Below are positions 49,788 to 61,963 of a stretch of DNA of 64,000 bases, one piece after another. The stretch covers positions 1 through 64,000 of the forward strand of contig CAOLHI010004256.1 of the NCBI GenBank assembly GCA_948474755.1, in the 5' to 3' direction. A program made the translations under genes and the position numbers. Positions within the stretch are counted from its first letter, which is position 1, and every line of letters starts with the position of its first letter. The DNA is from Ctenosaura bakeri (lineage: Eukaryota; Chordata; Lepidosauria; Squamata; Iguanidae). Below the pieces are notes generated by a model. It did no database searches. It was not told the DNA's origin and saw nothing but the letters and a program-made list of their open reading frames with translations.

Positions 49788-50564
49788 CCATATTTGCCGA
49801 CGTGTAAGATGCACTCCCCCCCCACACACAAAATAGCCTTTAAAAATAGAGCATGTCTTATACGCTGGGTGCATTGTTGTGAGCCCTCCTTTCACCCTTG
49901 CCCCCCCGCCAAGGCAAAAATTCATAGGAAAGGGAGGGGTGGAAGGAGCACTCACACAAAGCTTCCCCCTTCCATCCCTTTTTGCTTCAGTGGTGAGAAT
50001 TCTTCACCGTGGCAAAATACATAGGAAAGGGAAGGAAAGGTCTAGGGAAGCCCCATGGCAGCACTGATTTTGCCCCCTTGACCCTTCCTCTCTTTTCTAT
50101 GTGTTTTGCTTATGCGTAGGAAAGAGGGGGAGGGTCTAGGGAAGCCCCACACCAGCGCTGGTTTCACCTCCTAGAGCCCTTCCTCCCTTTCCTATGCACT
50201 TTGCCTTTGCATTGGAAAGGGAGGGAGAGCTCTGGGGACAAAAGGAGCACTCAGGCAAGTCTTCCCCCACCCCCTTTCCCTTCTGTTTTGCCTTGGCGGG
50301 AGTTGTCTGCACCAAGGCAAAATGCATAGAAAAGAGAAGGGGAGGTGAAGGGGGCGGAAGGAATGCTTGTTCAAAGCTTAACAAAGCTCCTCCTCTCTTT
50401 CCAATGCATTTTGCCTTGGTGGGGAGAACTCCCACTGAAGAGAAATGGAACAGAAGTGGGGGGAAGCCTTCCTGGTGTATAAGAGGTACTGGTACTAAAA
50501 AATATTTTCCCAAAAATAACCTTTGAAAATGGGGTGCATTTTATACGACAGCAAATACAGTATA
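49788..50564. mobile_element. TIR-bounded element with repetitive GC-rich cargo (long copy)
   Basis: Begins TTACCATATTTGCCGACGTG and ends ACGACAGCAAATACAGTATA, which are inverted and match 11273-11700. The cargo alternates blocks like GCAAAATGCATAGAAAAGAG and CCTTTCCTATGCACTTTGCC in both orientations. The open stretches on both strands are products of its composition. Confidence 0.75.
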
Positions 50565-51463
50565 CTAAATTTGAGAATATGGACCAAATTTCTACAGTGG
50601 GAGACATAGCCATAACAGTGGATTTACAATGATGGAACTATGTCTCCTGATGTTACCCCTGAAAACCTGTCTTTGAAACCAGGCAAACTTCTCCCTGCTT
50701 AACAGAGATTTCCAGAACAGCAGGATGCATCATCACTACCACTCTCCAACACCTTGGAAATTATCACTCATCACCACCACTACCACTCTCTAACATTTTG
50801 GAAATCCCTCAGTTGGAAGAGTTGCATGGCTGCAGAGGTAGCTTTAGGGGGAAGCTTGGTTGTTGCAATGGTGCAATTGCTGTAAAAGTGTATTTCTATA
50901 ATTACAGTGTTGTAAGTCTGGCTTACTACATCATAATTCCTGAACTCAATGTAGCCATTGGCTTAGGACCACAATCTGTCTCCTGAAGATGGAAGAAACC
51001 ATGTGGACATACAGTATCCCATCAACTGATGGGGGGACTCTTCCCCGTCTCACATCCAGCTCACTCCATTTAGGGTAGTCTCTGTTCCAGAGGCATATCT
51101 GTTCCAGAGGCAAGTAGGGTACATGAACTGGGTGCCAATGCTGGGGACGCAAAAAAGCCATGCTGGAAGATTTAGTGGCGGTGGCAGAGCAGGAGCAGGA
51201 GGAAGCAGCCCTGGAGGTAAAGGCACAACTTCCACACTTGCCCTAAGCGCTGTTTACACTAGATAACAACTTCAATAACCTTTATAGGAGCTAAGAGGAG
51301 CTGCCAAGGGAAAAGAGGCAGAAGGAAATTTGCTTCCACCATTCCATTTGAATACATTGAAACCACAGTTTGGAAATGTTACTTTTTTAGGACTGTAACT
51401 ACCAGAATCCCTCAGGCAGCATGGTCTTGGCAGAGGATTCTAGGGATTGTAGTCTTAAGTCTG
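50565..51463. other. Intergenic stretch
   Basis: No gene found. A MITE relic at about 51370-51440 (ATGTTACTTTTTTAGGACTG and CTAGGGATTGTAGTC) is the only feature seen. The GGA-rich part at 51170-51235 gives a short false open frame. Confidence 0.6.
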
Positions 51464-52015
51464 GAATCATAGAATCTTAAGAGTTGGAAGGGACCACAAG
51501 GGCTATTGAGTTCAATCCTTTACCATGCAAGAATACACAACGAAAGCATGCCTGAAAGATGCCTATTCAACCTCTGCTTAAACACCTACAAAGAAGGAGA
51601 ATCTACCAGCCTGCAAAACAGTCTATTCCACTGTCAAACAGCTTGTCCAGTAGAGAAGTTCTTCCTAATGTTTAGGTGGAATCTCTTTTCTTGCAATTTG
51701 AATCCATTGGTTTGTATTCTAGTCTTTGGGTCAGCAAAAAAACAAGCTTGCTCCACCTTCTACATGACATCCCCTCAGATATTTCAAGATGACTATCATG
51801 TCATCTCTCAGTGTTCTCTTCTCCAAGCAAAACACATACTCACTTCTCTTGGTCATTCCTCATAAGGCTTGGATTCCAGCCCTTTGGTCATCTTGGTCAC
51901 CCTTTTCAAGACATGTTCCAGCTTGTCAATATCCTTCTTGAATTGTGGTGCCCAGAACCGAACACAGCGTTCCAGGTGAGGTCTGACCAAAGCAGAATAG
52001 AGTGGCAAAATTCTT
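51464..52015 (-). mobile_element. CR1 LINE 3' part, reverse
   Basis: AATCATAGAATCTTAAGAGT at the tail, then the reverse complement of the CR1 ORF2 end and, near 51960, AACACAGCGTTCCAGGTGAG. Several frameshifts. Confidence 0.9.
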
Positions 52016-52869
52016 TTAGTGCTGTACACTAGTGTAGCTGGGGGTTATGCTGCCACAAATACTTTTGTTGAAGAACATATTCAGCATTTCCTTATACAAC
52101 TTTTCCCCCAACACTTTGAAACAACTGTTAGATGGTTCCAGTGTGCAACTTCACAGGCAGGCACCTGACCAAAATGGTGATTGATGGATTGCAGGGGAGT
52201 GCCTTCATCTCTTTGCTAGCAGATTTCCTTGCTCTCCTAGACCTCCAAGTAAGTACGTTGGCAGAACTTTACACTCTGCCAGCTTTAAATAGGATCTCAG
52301 CACTAAAAAAGAAAGTTTCCCCAGCTCTGAATCCAACCCCATATCTGAAAGCCAAATGCAAATGTTCAGAGCTGTGCTGCCTATGTTGGGCTTGCAAGCC
52401 TGAACAGCTAACAGGCTTTTCCACTTCCTGCCTTCTCTGAATGAGGATTGCTAGCTTGATCCAACAGCTGGGACTGATTGTGGTTGCCCACTACGGCAAG
52501 GTGACTGTTTAGGCATCAGCAAGAAAGAGAGAGAAGGAATGAGGGGAAAATGGGAGGGAGAACAGTACTGAAAAAGAGGGGGGGAGTAGGCACATATTTG
52601 CACACAAATTTGCTTATACTCATTTACATGTACAAACACACCATTTTAGAAATAATTACCACCACTTAACCATGGTACAACCCACCATAGTAAGAGAAAA
52701 TTGTAACCAGGTGAGCTATCGTTCTTCCTTGCCTGTTGTATGAGGAAACAGCTGTGTGTCTTCAAGAACTGGATAGGCCTTCACAGAGCCCAGAGTTTTA
52801 AATGTGGGCTGGAATTTAGCATATAACACCATAGTAAGGGGGAAAAATCCGTACCCGTTCTGAGTCTCT

Positions 52870-53320
52870 GTCAATGACTAAATCTGCCAAACAGCTTAAG
52901 ACAGATGGAAAGACAGATGAAATTGGTAAGAGATTTTGCTCCAGTTCCCACACATAATAGATATGCTGCTCTGGAGACTGGTGACCCTTGTGTCCTAGCT
53001 GAAAGTCCACCTTCATCAGAGAGAAATACTTTTGTTTGACTTGAAGTCCCTGAAAGGCAAACTGGATAAGTTATTGAAAAATGGAGGAAAGGAAGAGAAC
53101 AAACAATGGCAGTCATCTTCCCTTTTGGATAGCAAGGAATGTTTATTGACAGCAGAAACAGAATTAGGAATTTGTGAACAAATCACCTTTGTAAAGAGTA
53201 AAGTAGATCTGCTGCTAACATCTTTTGAAACTTTTACCCAGAGACCTCTAGAAAAGGCAGTCTCTGCAACTGTGTCTTTTGAGTTACTACTTGAAAGTGG
53301 CTGCTGGCTCTGCTAAGCTG
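52870..53320 (+). pseudogene. Unassigned coding relic, possibly LINE ORF1
   Basis: A 94-codon open stretch at 53032-53316 reads MFDLKSLKGKLDKLLKNGGK and is preceded in another frame by a Lys/Ser-rich start (MTKSAKQLKTDGKTDEIGKR at 52874). Low-complexity Lys/Leu-rich character with a frameshift suggests a decayed LINE-1-type ORF1 start. This is a guess from composition, and a processed pseudogene is also possible. Confidence 0.25.
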
Positions 53321-53559
53321 CAGAAAACAGTTTACCATGTCCTTGAATCCCAATCAGTGGACAAGGCAGAACTTGTCCTCCCAGCAGCAAACTGAATATT
53401 CCAACTAAATTGGGTCACTTTTCATGTTTGCTCATGTTGGGGCACTGTACCAGAGAAGGTCCTTCCCCAGGTCCTCCCACAGCATATGGCACAGAAGATG
53501 GTCCCTCCAGCAGATTTCAGTTCTTGAGTAAGTATGCATATGGAAAGGCAATCCTTCCA

Positions 53560-54110
53560 GTATCAAGGTCCCAAGTTATTTAAATGTCAGTACCAGTGCC
53601 TTTAATTCAGATCAGAAGTACATTGGAAACCAGTGCAAATTGTTTAAAACTAGCCTAAATGCTGCATTTTGCACCAGCTGCAGTTTTTCAATCATCTACA
53701 AGGACAATCCCATATAGAGTGTGTTGCAGTAGTCTAATCAGGAAATCGCCAGCGCATGGATTACTGTGACTGTTACTCCCACCGTAAGACTGTAGCTAGT
53801 GGACCAGTTGAACGTGGCCCCAACCACCCTAAGCCACAGAGTCCAGCTTGGGTAACCCAAATGGATCTAAGAGTATTCATCAGCTGCTTCTGATGGACTG
53901 TGATCTCATTATGGCAGGTAGCTTAACTAATTCCTGTGCCAATCCACAGAACCTCCATCTCACCAGGATTCAGCTTCTGTTTTTTGGCCCTTATCCAGCC
54001 CATGACAACCATCCAAGCACTGGTCCAGCACCCACACAATCCCAGCCAAACCCCATGACATGAGAAGCAGAACTGAGAAACACCAGCATACTGGTAGCAT
54101 CTCACTCCAG
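53560..54110 (-). mobile_element. L2-type LINE, 3' region, reverse
   Basis: Blocks such as TGCATTTTGCACCAGCTGCA, GAGTGTGTTGCAGTAGTCTA, GCCACAGAGTCCAGCTTG and CTCACCAGGATTCAGCTTCT follow the order of the abundant squamate L2-like LINE. Reading frames are broken. Confidence 0.65.
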
Positions 54111-54535
54111 ATTGTGGTTGCTGGTACAGTGGGTGAAAATGTGTTTATGTGTATGCATTTATTTGCACACACATGTGCATGTTGGATATTTGTGTTCTAG
54201 CTGAATGTTTTTTAGCCCTTTGCTGGTGCAATCTTATCATTGTATTGTCTGGCATTACATTATTTCATATTAATTTTCATAATAAATGAAAGAGCAGTTT
54301 AGGATTTTTTTAAGTAACTGAAGATAATTGATGATGATGGTGATGATGCAGAGGGGAGAGAATATGTTGGAGTCTGGCTGTCACTGTGAATTATAGCCAG
54401 GGGTTTGGAGGAAATCAATGAGATATTAGTATAGGCTGAAGAATACCTTATCAAGATAAGCTAACTCAAATGTGTTTGTCTGCTGTTCATACCAGAGTGT
54501 TTTGTTTTAAGGGAATCTAGCGTACTGGATGCAGC

Positions 54536-54760
54536 ATTTGTTGTTATTTTGTGTCTTCAAGTTGTTTCTGACTTATGGCCACCCTAAGGTGAATCTATTA
54601 CAGGGTTTTCTTGGAAAGATTTGTTTAGAAAGGATATTGCTTTCCTTTGAGGCTGAGACAGTGTGATTTTCCCAAGGTCAGGCAGTGTGGGGATTCAAAG
54701 CCTTGTCCCTTGAGTAGAAATCCAACACTCCGTCTGCTAAAGCACGCTGTGCTCACCAGA
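54536..54760 (-). mobile_element. Sauria-type SINE, reverse
   Basis: TGTTGTTATTTTGTGTCTTC, GACTTATGGCCACCCTAAGG, CAGGGTTTTCTTGGAAAG and the tRNA-like CCAACACTCCGTCTGCTAAA end. Confidence 0.82.
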
Positions 54761-55914
54761 CACATCTCCCGACGAATGCAAAACCACAGTTCAGTGCCTT
54801 GAACAAGTAAGTGATGCTCCTTGCATTTAAACAAGAAAAAGGGGAGGAAAAAGTCTGCTCTGCATCCCGTGTTTGTATTTTACTTTACTTTTTGAACACT
54901 AACATGCCCAAGCTTGGATTTGCATTCCGTATTCTTTTGAACACAGTGTAGGCAGCAAAAGGAGATGAAATACAAATCCTAACTTGGGTGTGCTTGTATT
55001 TTCAATTTCTTCAAACTTCCAGATACTAACATGAGATACAAGGCAGGCTTTTCCTCCCATTTTTCGTTTAAAATGCCAGAAGTTTATCACTCACTTGTTC
55101 AAGGCACTGAATTGTTGTTTTGTATTCATTGGGAGACACATCCCTTTCCTTGTAATTGCAGCACCTGTCACTCCTGTGAGTGTGATGTAATCTGCTCCAG
55201 TTCTATGAACTGGTGGGTAGCTTGTACAGGAACCCTGTAGCATCAAACATTCCAGTTACTTTTCTAGTTACCAGCTGGAATATGAAAGCAGACAGACACA
55301 GCATAAACACAGATGCATGCATCCTCTTTATGAATCCTTACTGTGTCAATGGTAACTTGGCAGAACAAGCTACAGAGAGATGGAACTCAAGCCTGTCACT
55401 TTCTAAAACCTCTGATATTTGTCATCTTCCTAAGGATGCCACCCTATAACAACAAGGCAAAACCACCACCATTCCTTACACAGAAGGAAGGAAAAGGAGA
55501 CATAGTGACTCAAGTTAAAGAGGAAAAAAATGTCTGAAGTTCTACAGCATGGTCTGTTATGTGACTTTATGAATCCTTATGTTGCAGAGGCACAATGAAA
55601 CTCTGTTAGTGTTTTCCAAAGGTGAGTATCAGTGCCTTGGCAGGAGTGCTCTAAGGCTCACTGGGCACTTTTGATGTGCATCAGGAACTTCCATTGTGCT
55701 CTAGCAGCATTACATAGCCAGTGTTCAGGTGCACCCAGTGAGCACCATGGTGCACCTTTGTACCCGTTGCTCATTGGGATGTGGTGCATCAGTCACTTCA
55801 CCATTATGCAATGGATGCCTCTTCACAGTAAAATCAATTCCCAAGGTGAATATGGATGTGGATACTTATGGATGTGGATACTTCTATTTCTGACATGCAC
55901 AAGTCCACCTTACA
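54761..55914. other. Intergenic stretch with minisatellite-like motifs
   Basis: No gene. About 55650-55800 holds degenerate ATGTGCATCAGG/GTGCACC motifs related to the 29765 minisatellite. A TTGCATTTCGTATT-like inverted region near 54780-55130 (CTTGAACAAGTAAGTGATGC and ATCACTCACTTGTTCAAGGC) is a further palindromic relic. Confidence 0.5.
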
Positions 55915-56490
55915 AAGACATAAGGCCCATCAAGCCCAACCCCCTGCCATGCAGGAATACACTATCAAAGCATTCCCAACAGATGGCCATCCAGCCTCTC
56001 TTTAAAAACCTCCAGAGAAGGAGGCTCCATCACAGACCAAGGTAGTGTATTCCACTGTCAAACTGCTCTTACTATCAAGAAGTTTCTCCTAATGTTTAGA
56101 TGGGATTCTCTTTTGAACCCATTGGTCCATGTCCTAGTCTCTGGAGCAGCAGAAATCAGGCTTGCTCATCTTCTGTATGACTTCCCCTCCAACATTTAAA
56201 CATAGCTCTCATGTTGCCTCTTAATCATCTCCTATCCAGGCTAAACTCCCTTAGCTGTTCCTCACAGGACATGGTTTCCAGACCTTCTACCATTTCAGTT
56301 GCCCTGCTCTGTACAAGCTTCAGCTTGTCAATATCCTTTCTGAATTGTGGTGCCCAAAACTGGACACTATATTCCAGGTGGGGGCCAAAGAGGAACAGAC
56401 TGGTACTGTCATTTCCCTTGACCTATACACTATACTCCTATTGATACAACCCAGAATCACATTGACTTTTTAGCTGCTGCATCATACTGA
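55915..56490 (-). mobile_element. CR1 LINE 3' part, reverse
   Basis: AAGCCCAACCCCCTGCCATG, AACAGATGGCCATCCAGCCT and ATTGTGGTGCCCAAAACTGG are reverse CR1 blocks in the same order as at 10418. Frameshifted and older. Confidence 0.88.
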
Positions 56491-57239
56491 ATTCCAGCCA
56501 ACATCATTTGATTTTGTTGGAGCAAAAAGGAATAATTTAACAAAAAACTTGTTGATACTAATGTGTTATTTCTAAGCTTTTGTCCCTTCCCTAGCCCACA
56601 TTCAGAAGCAGACTGTGTGCCTAATTTCATCCACTGTATCTGTTTCATCAGGCTAGTCTAGAGAGCCAACAGCAGGTTGTATGGCATAAATACTGGTCTG
56701 CTCTCCAACAGAGGCAAACAGCTGGAGAATTCATAAAGAACATCCAAAAAGCTGCCATTGCTACACATCAGCATCTGCTGCCAGGGATGGTTTCATCACC
56801 TTGCTTAATTGCAGGGCTGGTTCTGCAAATTAAGCTGTAAAGAAGTTCACCTGGATGCTACAGTGTAACCTTTCTGAGAGACCCAACAACAGAACAACTC
56901 ACTTCTGCTGCAGTTCAAGCTGGAAGACACTATCCTGTCCTGCTAGGTACAGTAAGACAGGAATGGACAGAAGGTGGGTCAGAATGTACTGGTAGATAGG
57001 ACCCAGCCCTACCATCAGATGGAGGGAGGCAGGTATCTCAGGCACCACATTTTGGATAACATGAAAGATAAGCAAATCATCTGTTATTTTATGATTATTG
57101 TATTGTTATTTTCAGGAATAGGCCTGCAGGATTTTCTGCTCCATGTGCCAAAATAACTTGGCTGGATTAAGGTACCTGGGGCATACAACATGGACACTGT
57201 TAGTTTGTAGACCTAGCAAGTGGAGACTCAAAAATAATG

Positions 57240-57880
57240 AGGGAAGGTGCCCCCTGCTTGTCAAGGTCAGAGACCTGGGCAGCAAGCCAGCCTGGAGGTG
57301 AGAGTGGGAGAGCCAGCAAAGTCCAGCCAGGAGGAGACAAGCAAGCACTTACTCGAGGAAGTTCATTTACCAGAGCGCCAAGCAAAACCATAGTCAGAGT
57401 TCCAAAGCCAAGGGTTAAGAGTCCAGAGATCAATTCAAGGTATCAGGAACCAGGTGCTGGGAGCAAGGTACAGGCAAGAGGAGGGCTTGAAAGAAGTTTG
57501 CTACAAGCAAAGGGAAGCTTCCAGGCAGGCAGTTATATAGGCCCAGGCACAGGTGTGTCCGGTCACAACTTCTTAAACTTAGCCAAGGAAGCCTCCCTTT
57601 GCATAGCCCTCTTGAGTCTCTGCCTTGATTGGGGGCTTATTGAACCAGGCTCCAGAGCCTCCTCAGAATCGGATCCCTGTTGCTCCAAAGGAGCAGGCAG
57701 AGGAACATCCAAGCCTGCTTGGTCCATGGCAGCAGGAGGAGCTCTTGAGCTGCAGGATTCATCTCCAGCCTGAGCCACAGGGACCCACAGCTGCTGCTTG
57801 TCATCTCCACCCTGAGCAACAGGGACCAACAGCTGCTGCTCATCATCAGCAGCTCTGACAGGGGCTTCAGTTATCACATT
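57240..57880 (-). mobile_element. LTR retrotransposon LTR or LTR fragment, reverse
   Basis: Read on the minus strand: an acidic coding stretch, then CTATATAACTGCCTGCCTGG (TATA-like) and a C/T-rich region with CAGCACCTGGTTCCTGA. The possible termini TGTGATAACTG (57878) and ...CTTGACA (57258) are of TG...CA type, but no target duplication was confirmed. It resembles the gypsy LTRs of squamates. Confidence 0.55.
57563..57878 (-). CDS. Open stretch in LTR, repetitive acidic peptide
   Basis: On the minus strand, downstream of the possible LTR start at 57878, the frame is open to a stop at 57563. The peptide has two tandem copies of a QQL-VPVAQ-GD motif (DDEQQLLVPVAQGG and DDKQQLWVPVAQAG), an acidic EQQGSDSEEALEPG segment and a basic RQRLKRAMQREASLAKFKKL end. 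Such stretches can be the 3' end of a retroelement polyprotein reading into the LTR. I cannot assign a function, and the start is not defined. The opposite strand shows a 178-codon shadow. Confidence 0.4.
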
Positions 57881-57915
57881 CTCCTTGCACCAGGGTGAAA
57901 GTTGTATTCTTGCTT

Positions 57916-58131
57916 TCATATGCCCTCAAATCAGCTCTGAACCATGGTGACCCTACCATTGGTTTTCTTGGCAAAATTTATTCAGAGATCTACGGTTCTT
58001 CATCTGAGACCAAGAGTGGATGCCACATGCTCAATGTCACTCAATAGGTTTCAAGGCTGAGTGGGAATTCAAATTCTGGTGTTTCAGAGTCCTAATACAA
58101 GACTCAAATGACTACACCATGGCAGCTCTGT
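57916..58131 (-). mobile_element. Sauria-type SINE, reverse, diverged
   Basis: CATATGCCCTCAAATCAGCT, ATGGTGACCCTACCATTGGT, TTTTCTTGGCAAAATTTATT and GACTCAAATGACTACACCAT mark the 3' and tRNA-like ends. It abuts the LTR. Confidence 0.75.
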
Positions 58132-59140
58132 AGAGTGAGAGTAGTCCTAAATCTTTTCTACCTCCACTAGGCTGAGATGGATCTGGTTTCAGGTGGCAAA
58201 GTGTCTATTCAGCCAGACCTTGGCCATCTTTGCTAGTTCGGACTCCGTTCTTTTATGTTTTTTCTGCAGGATGCTGGCCTTCAGGGAGGATTTTTTCAGC
58301 CTATTTGATGACACTCCTTGAAGAGCAGGGACATCATTGTCTCCTGCAATTGATACTTTATGAAAGCCTACCTTGGATGCGGTTGACTGGTTTCTGCCAA
58401 GCTGAGCTGTTGAATAATTCAAGCAATATTTGTGGCGCTTGCTCTGAAAAAGTCCTAACAGCTGTGGCGTGTTTTGATATTTATGAAGCCAGATAAATTA
58501 TGCATTGGCCGGAGCATTGAGCTCAGCATGACACTTATTAATACTGGAGTTCTGGCCACAAAAAGCTACCATACATTTAATTTTACTCTAACTGAATTGT
58601 CAGGAATGACTGGTGTCTACTGCTGGACTTAATCAACCTTGCCAGAAGATTTTGACTCTAGCCCATGGGATCTGACAGAGGTTTTTAACTGATGCTCTTG
58701 AGCGTGTTACAAAAGAATTTTAAAAAATATTTTAAAAACTCTCCTTGATATTTTAATGTTGACTCATGACATTTCAGAGGTTGTTTTCATCTACACAGCC
58801 TGTAGACGAACACTAACTAATCTAGACAATCATTCTATCTTGGACTGTAGCCTCCTGGAGAATCTTCCCCATCATAATTTTGCAGGATACACAAGAGTGC
58901 CTAAGCAAGTATGCATACAGCCAATAAGACCGGCTTGTAAGACTAATTCTTTTCTCATAATTCAAAGAACAAATAAACACAACTCAGGCCAGCTGTGGGA
59001 TATGACCTTGAAGATTATGTAGCATCCAGCCACCTGCTCACCAGGCAATAGCTTGGGGATAGAGGAAGGAATGATTAGCAAGCCTAATTCCACAGAGGAA
59101 GGTAAATGGGCCCATGATGCTATTTTGTCACTGTTGTGGA
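58132..59140. other. Intergenic stretch
   Basis: No gene or repeat I can name. 58240-58500 is locally GC-richer with a short open frame of no recognisable family. Confidence 0.5.
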
Positions 59141-59164
59141 GACTTGAAAATGGAAGAAATTCTG

Positions 59165-59300
59165 AACCTTTGGCCATCAAAATATTTTGGATTCCAGCTT
59201 TCAGACTGCACCCCCAGCCCATTGGGCACACTAGTTGGGGCTTCTTAACGTTGATGTCCAAAACATCTAGGGGGCCAAAGGTTGAAAACCACTGGTGTGG
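59165..59300. mobile_element. hAT-like palindromic MITE
   Basis: AACCTTTGGCCATCAAAATA at the left is imperfectly inverted in ACATCTAGGGGGCCAAAGGT at the right, ending with TTGAAAACCACTGGT. This matches the common sauropsid hAT-type MITE pattern. Confidence 0.55.
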
Positions 59301-59309
59301 TGAATGCAC

Positions 59310-61780
59310 AAATGCATAATTTCCCCATGTCTTCATAGATTGCAGTGATCTAAGGAGAATAAGCTACTTTATACTTCTTGTCAAGGGCTGCCACTTTCAT
59401 TAAGTGGGACAACAATCCAGTCCAAAGAGATGGTAGTCAGTGAGAGAATGAGGCATCAATTTGTCTGCATCCCCCATAAGTGTTTGAGGGAGGAGCCTAT
59501 AAAACTGAAAAGCAGATTCTGAGAGAGCCCCATGACATATTATGACCTGAATCCTACTACATAATTCCAACTACAATAGAGCCATTGCTCTACTGTGCTG
59601 TAATTCCCATTGATTCAAGGTTGGTAATTCCCATTGATTCAAGGGGTCTGTTGTAGTTGGGACTAACAATAAGACTGAGGCTTATGTTGATAGCTTGTCT
59701 TGAAGCCCTTTAGGATTTTATTTACCCTTAATCCTAGGAAAGGCAAGAAGAAAATTTCCATCACAACTGTACCACATGTGAAGGTTTAAACGTTTAACCA
59801 TGATCCCACAGAAGATTGCTACCCACTCCATTTCTAAAATGTATGATTATTAAACAACTAACCACTTAAAGTGAGTGGGTTACTAGCTGGGGTAATCATA
59901 ATTGACCTATGAGGAGGTGCCATTAAACCAGCTTTATAAAGGAATCAAAAGAGAGGAATTCATAAGCAACATGTTGCTTTTAAAGAAGACGAAGGATGAA
60001 TATTGGCTAACCAGGGCATTCTTAGCCCTGATTGGCATCCTCTAGAACCTGGACTACAACCACCAGCCTGCATAGCCATTGGCCAAACTAGCTGGGGATT
60101 ATGGGAACTGTAATCCAATACAGATGGAGCATGCCAGGCTACTAGCTTCAAAACAAAACAAAACGAAATGAAACCACCTTTTTTTAGACTATAAGCAGCA
60201 AGGTCATTAGCCTGTGTTCCACTGCAGGGAGATGACTAAACATCGTTCTCCTGAAAGATATAAAGGGATCGTGTAGCACCTTTGAGGCTACCTGAGAAAA
60301 CAACATTTTTCGTGTGAGCTGTTGTGGACTGTACAGTCTGCTTCATCAGAAGCAGTCCATGAATCCTTATGCTAGAAATTCTCTCGGCATCAAAGGTGCT
60401 ACAGGATTCCTTTGTATTTTTTTAGGCTGAAACAGACTAACATAGCTATGTCTTTGGAGCCTTCTCCTGGTTCATCAAGAATGGAGAAATTTTACAAATC
60501 TAGCTGTTTTCATCAGATGGTCCCCCTGGGGGAGGGGTAAGGAGGCCATAGTCAAAGTGTAAGTAAGTATTTGGACTGTGGCAACGTCATTTATTTATTA
60601 TTGATTTATTTAGTAGTCACTGCCTCAAATCGGTTACACTTGAAGGAGTCATGGAAATGACACTGAAAGGTGAAAATTGGAGATGCCGCTTTTCCTTTCT
60701 TAAATAGACACCCCCTGTAGAATGATGTCAAACACTATATTGATGACACACAGTAGATTTCTCCTCCCAGCCACTGATGGATTGCACTCAGACACACTCT
60801 GGCTGCCCCTTAGCACCTGGCAAAGAAAGAGAAGACTTCTACTAGGTCTGTGGCTGACCTTGTGCCCATCCGTGACCGTGCTGGGCCTGGAAGTCCCCAT
60901 CCTGCTCTTGGACACCAGGGAAGAACTAAGATCAAGAAAGCCAACTCCACTCCCGACCCCCACCCCACCCCGACAACATAAGCAGACTCTCTTGCAGACT
61001 TGCACTCTGTTTGTGTTGTCCAGAATAAACCGTACTCTATCTTGGTTTAGATCTGGATGAAGGTTTATGATGATCAGCTGTATGGTGCCCATTTTGATCG
61101 GAGAACAGTAGACAATAAAACGCATCACACAGGCATAATAGGTTAGGGAAACAAACCTTCCTTCCTTCTATTTAAATTTAACAAGAACAACAGAATTACA
61201 CTGGAACAAAATTCACAGGGTGGAGTGGCATAGTGCATGAAAAACTCTCCAAGAGGAAGGTAACAATTACCATAAGAATGAAATGAAGTAGTTTGATCAA
61301 GTTAAGGAAATTACCCAACTGATGCAGAGCCAGCTAACGAAATTGCCTGCTTAGAATATGTTATCTAAGCGGGAATAGAAACTGCATTCATGTTGCTTTG
61401 GTAATAGAACCAGTGAGAGACGTATCTTACAGCACCTGAGCAATAACTAAATAAATAAATTACAAAACACCTAGAAAAGGTGGACCTCAATTAGATCCAC
61501 TCCAGACAAAAGCCTCAACCACAAGACCACAACTGGGGTTACAGTTTAACCACAGAGAGGTTCAAAGTCACCTCTAAATTGTCTGTACACAAATGTCTGC
61601 CCACAAAAACCACAGCCTGAAGTAGTGTTGGGTAAACGATGTGGAAGTCCAGAAAACCAATCAGCCAAAGGCCAGTCCAATGAGGATTATTTAGTGAACT
61701 GTCTCCTTCTCTAGACATAATGTGTAGCTGAGTCCAAAAGAGGACAATGGAAGTGTTTATACTCTGTACAGGGTTTATAG
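59310..61780. other. Intergenic stretch
   Basis: Apart from the palindromic element at 60253-60456 I cannot name anything here. 60720-61060 is GC-richer, with long open frames on both strands and no recognisable family. Confidence 0.5.
60253..60456. mobile_element. Palindromic DNA element (TAGCACCTTTGAGGC type)
   Basis: Left arm GTGTAGCACCTTTGAGGCT is inverted in GCATCAAAGGTGCTACAGGA, with AAAGGGATC / GATTCCTTT at the outer ends. The inner loop TGCTTCATCAGAAGCAG is itself a hairpin. A relic is at 12545-12680. Confidence 0.7.
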
Positions 61781-61787
61781 AGAACCA

Positions 61788-61963
61788 GGTTGGTGTTGTG
61801 GTTTGAGCATTGGCCTACAACTCTGGAGACCAAGGTTCGATTTCCCATTCAGCTGTGGAAACCATCCAGGTGACCTTGGGTGTGTCATGTATGCTCAGTC
61901 CCTGAAAGGATCAGGATAAGTTCCCATTAGAGTTGGCATAAGTTGGAAAAGACTTGAAGACAC

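Noticed and set aside
50136..50526. Overlapping open frames on both strands, 110-125 codons
   Set aside because: They follow from the inverted GC-rich cargo repeats of the TIR element.
57237..57773. 178-codon plus-strand open frame, the longest in the window
   Set aside because: It is the antisense shadow of the LTR-like region, whose minus strand carries the promoter-like signal and the repetitive peptide.
61788..61870. tRNA gene
   Set aside because: The A-box and B-box-like motifs belong to the head of a tRNA-derived SINE. The cloverleaf is degraded.
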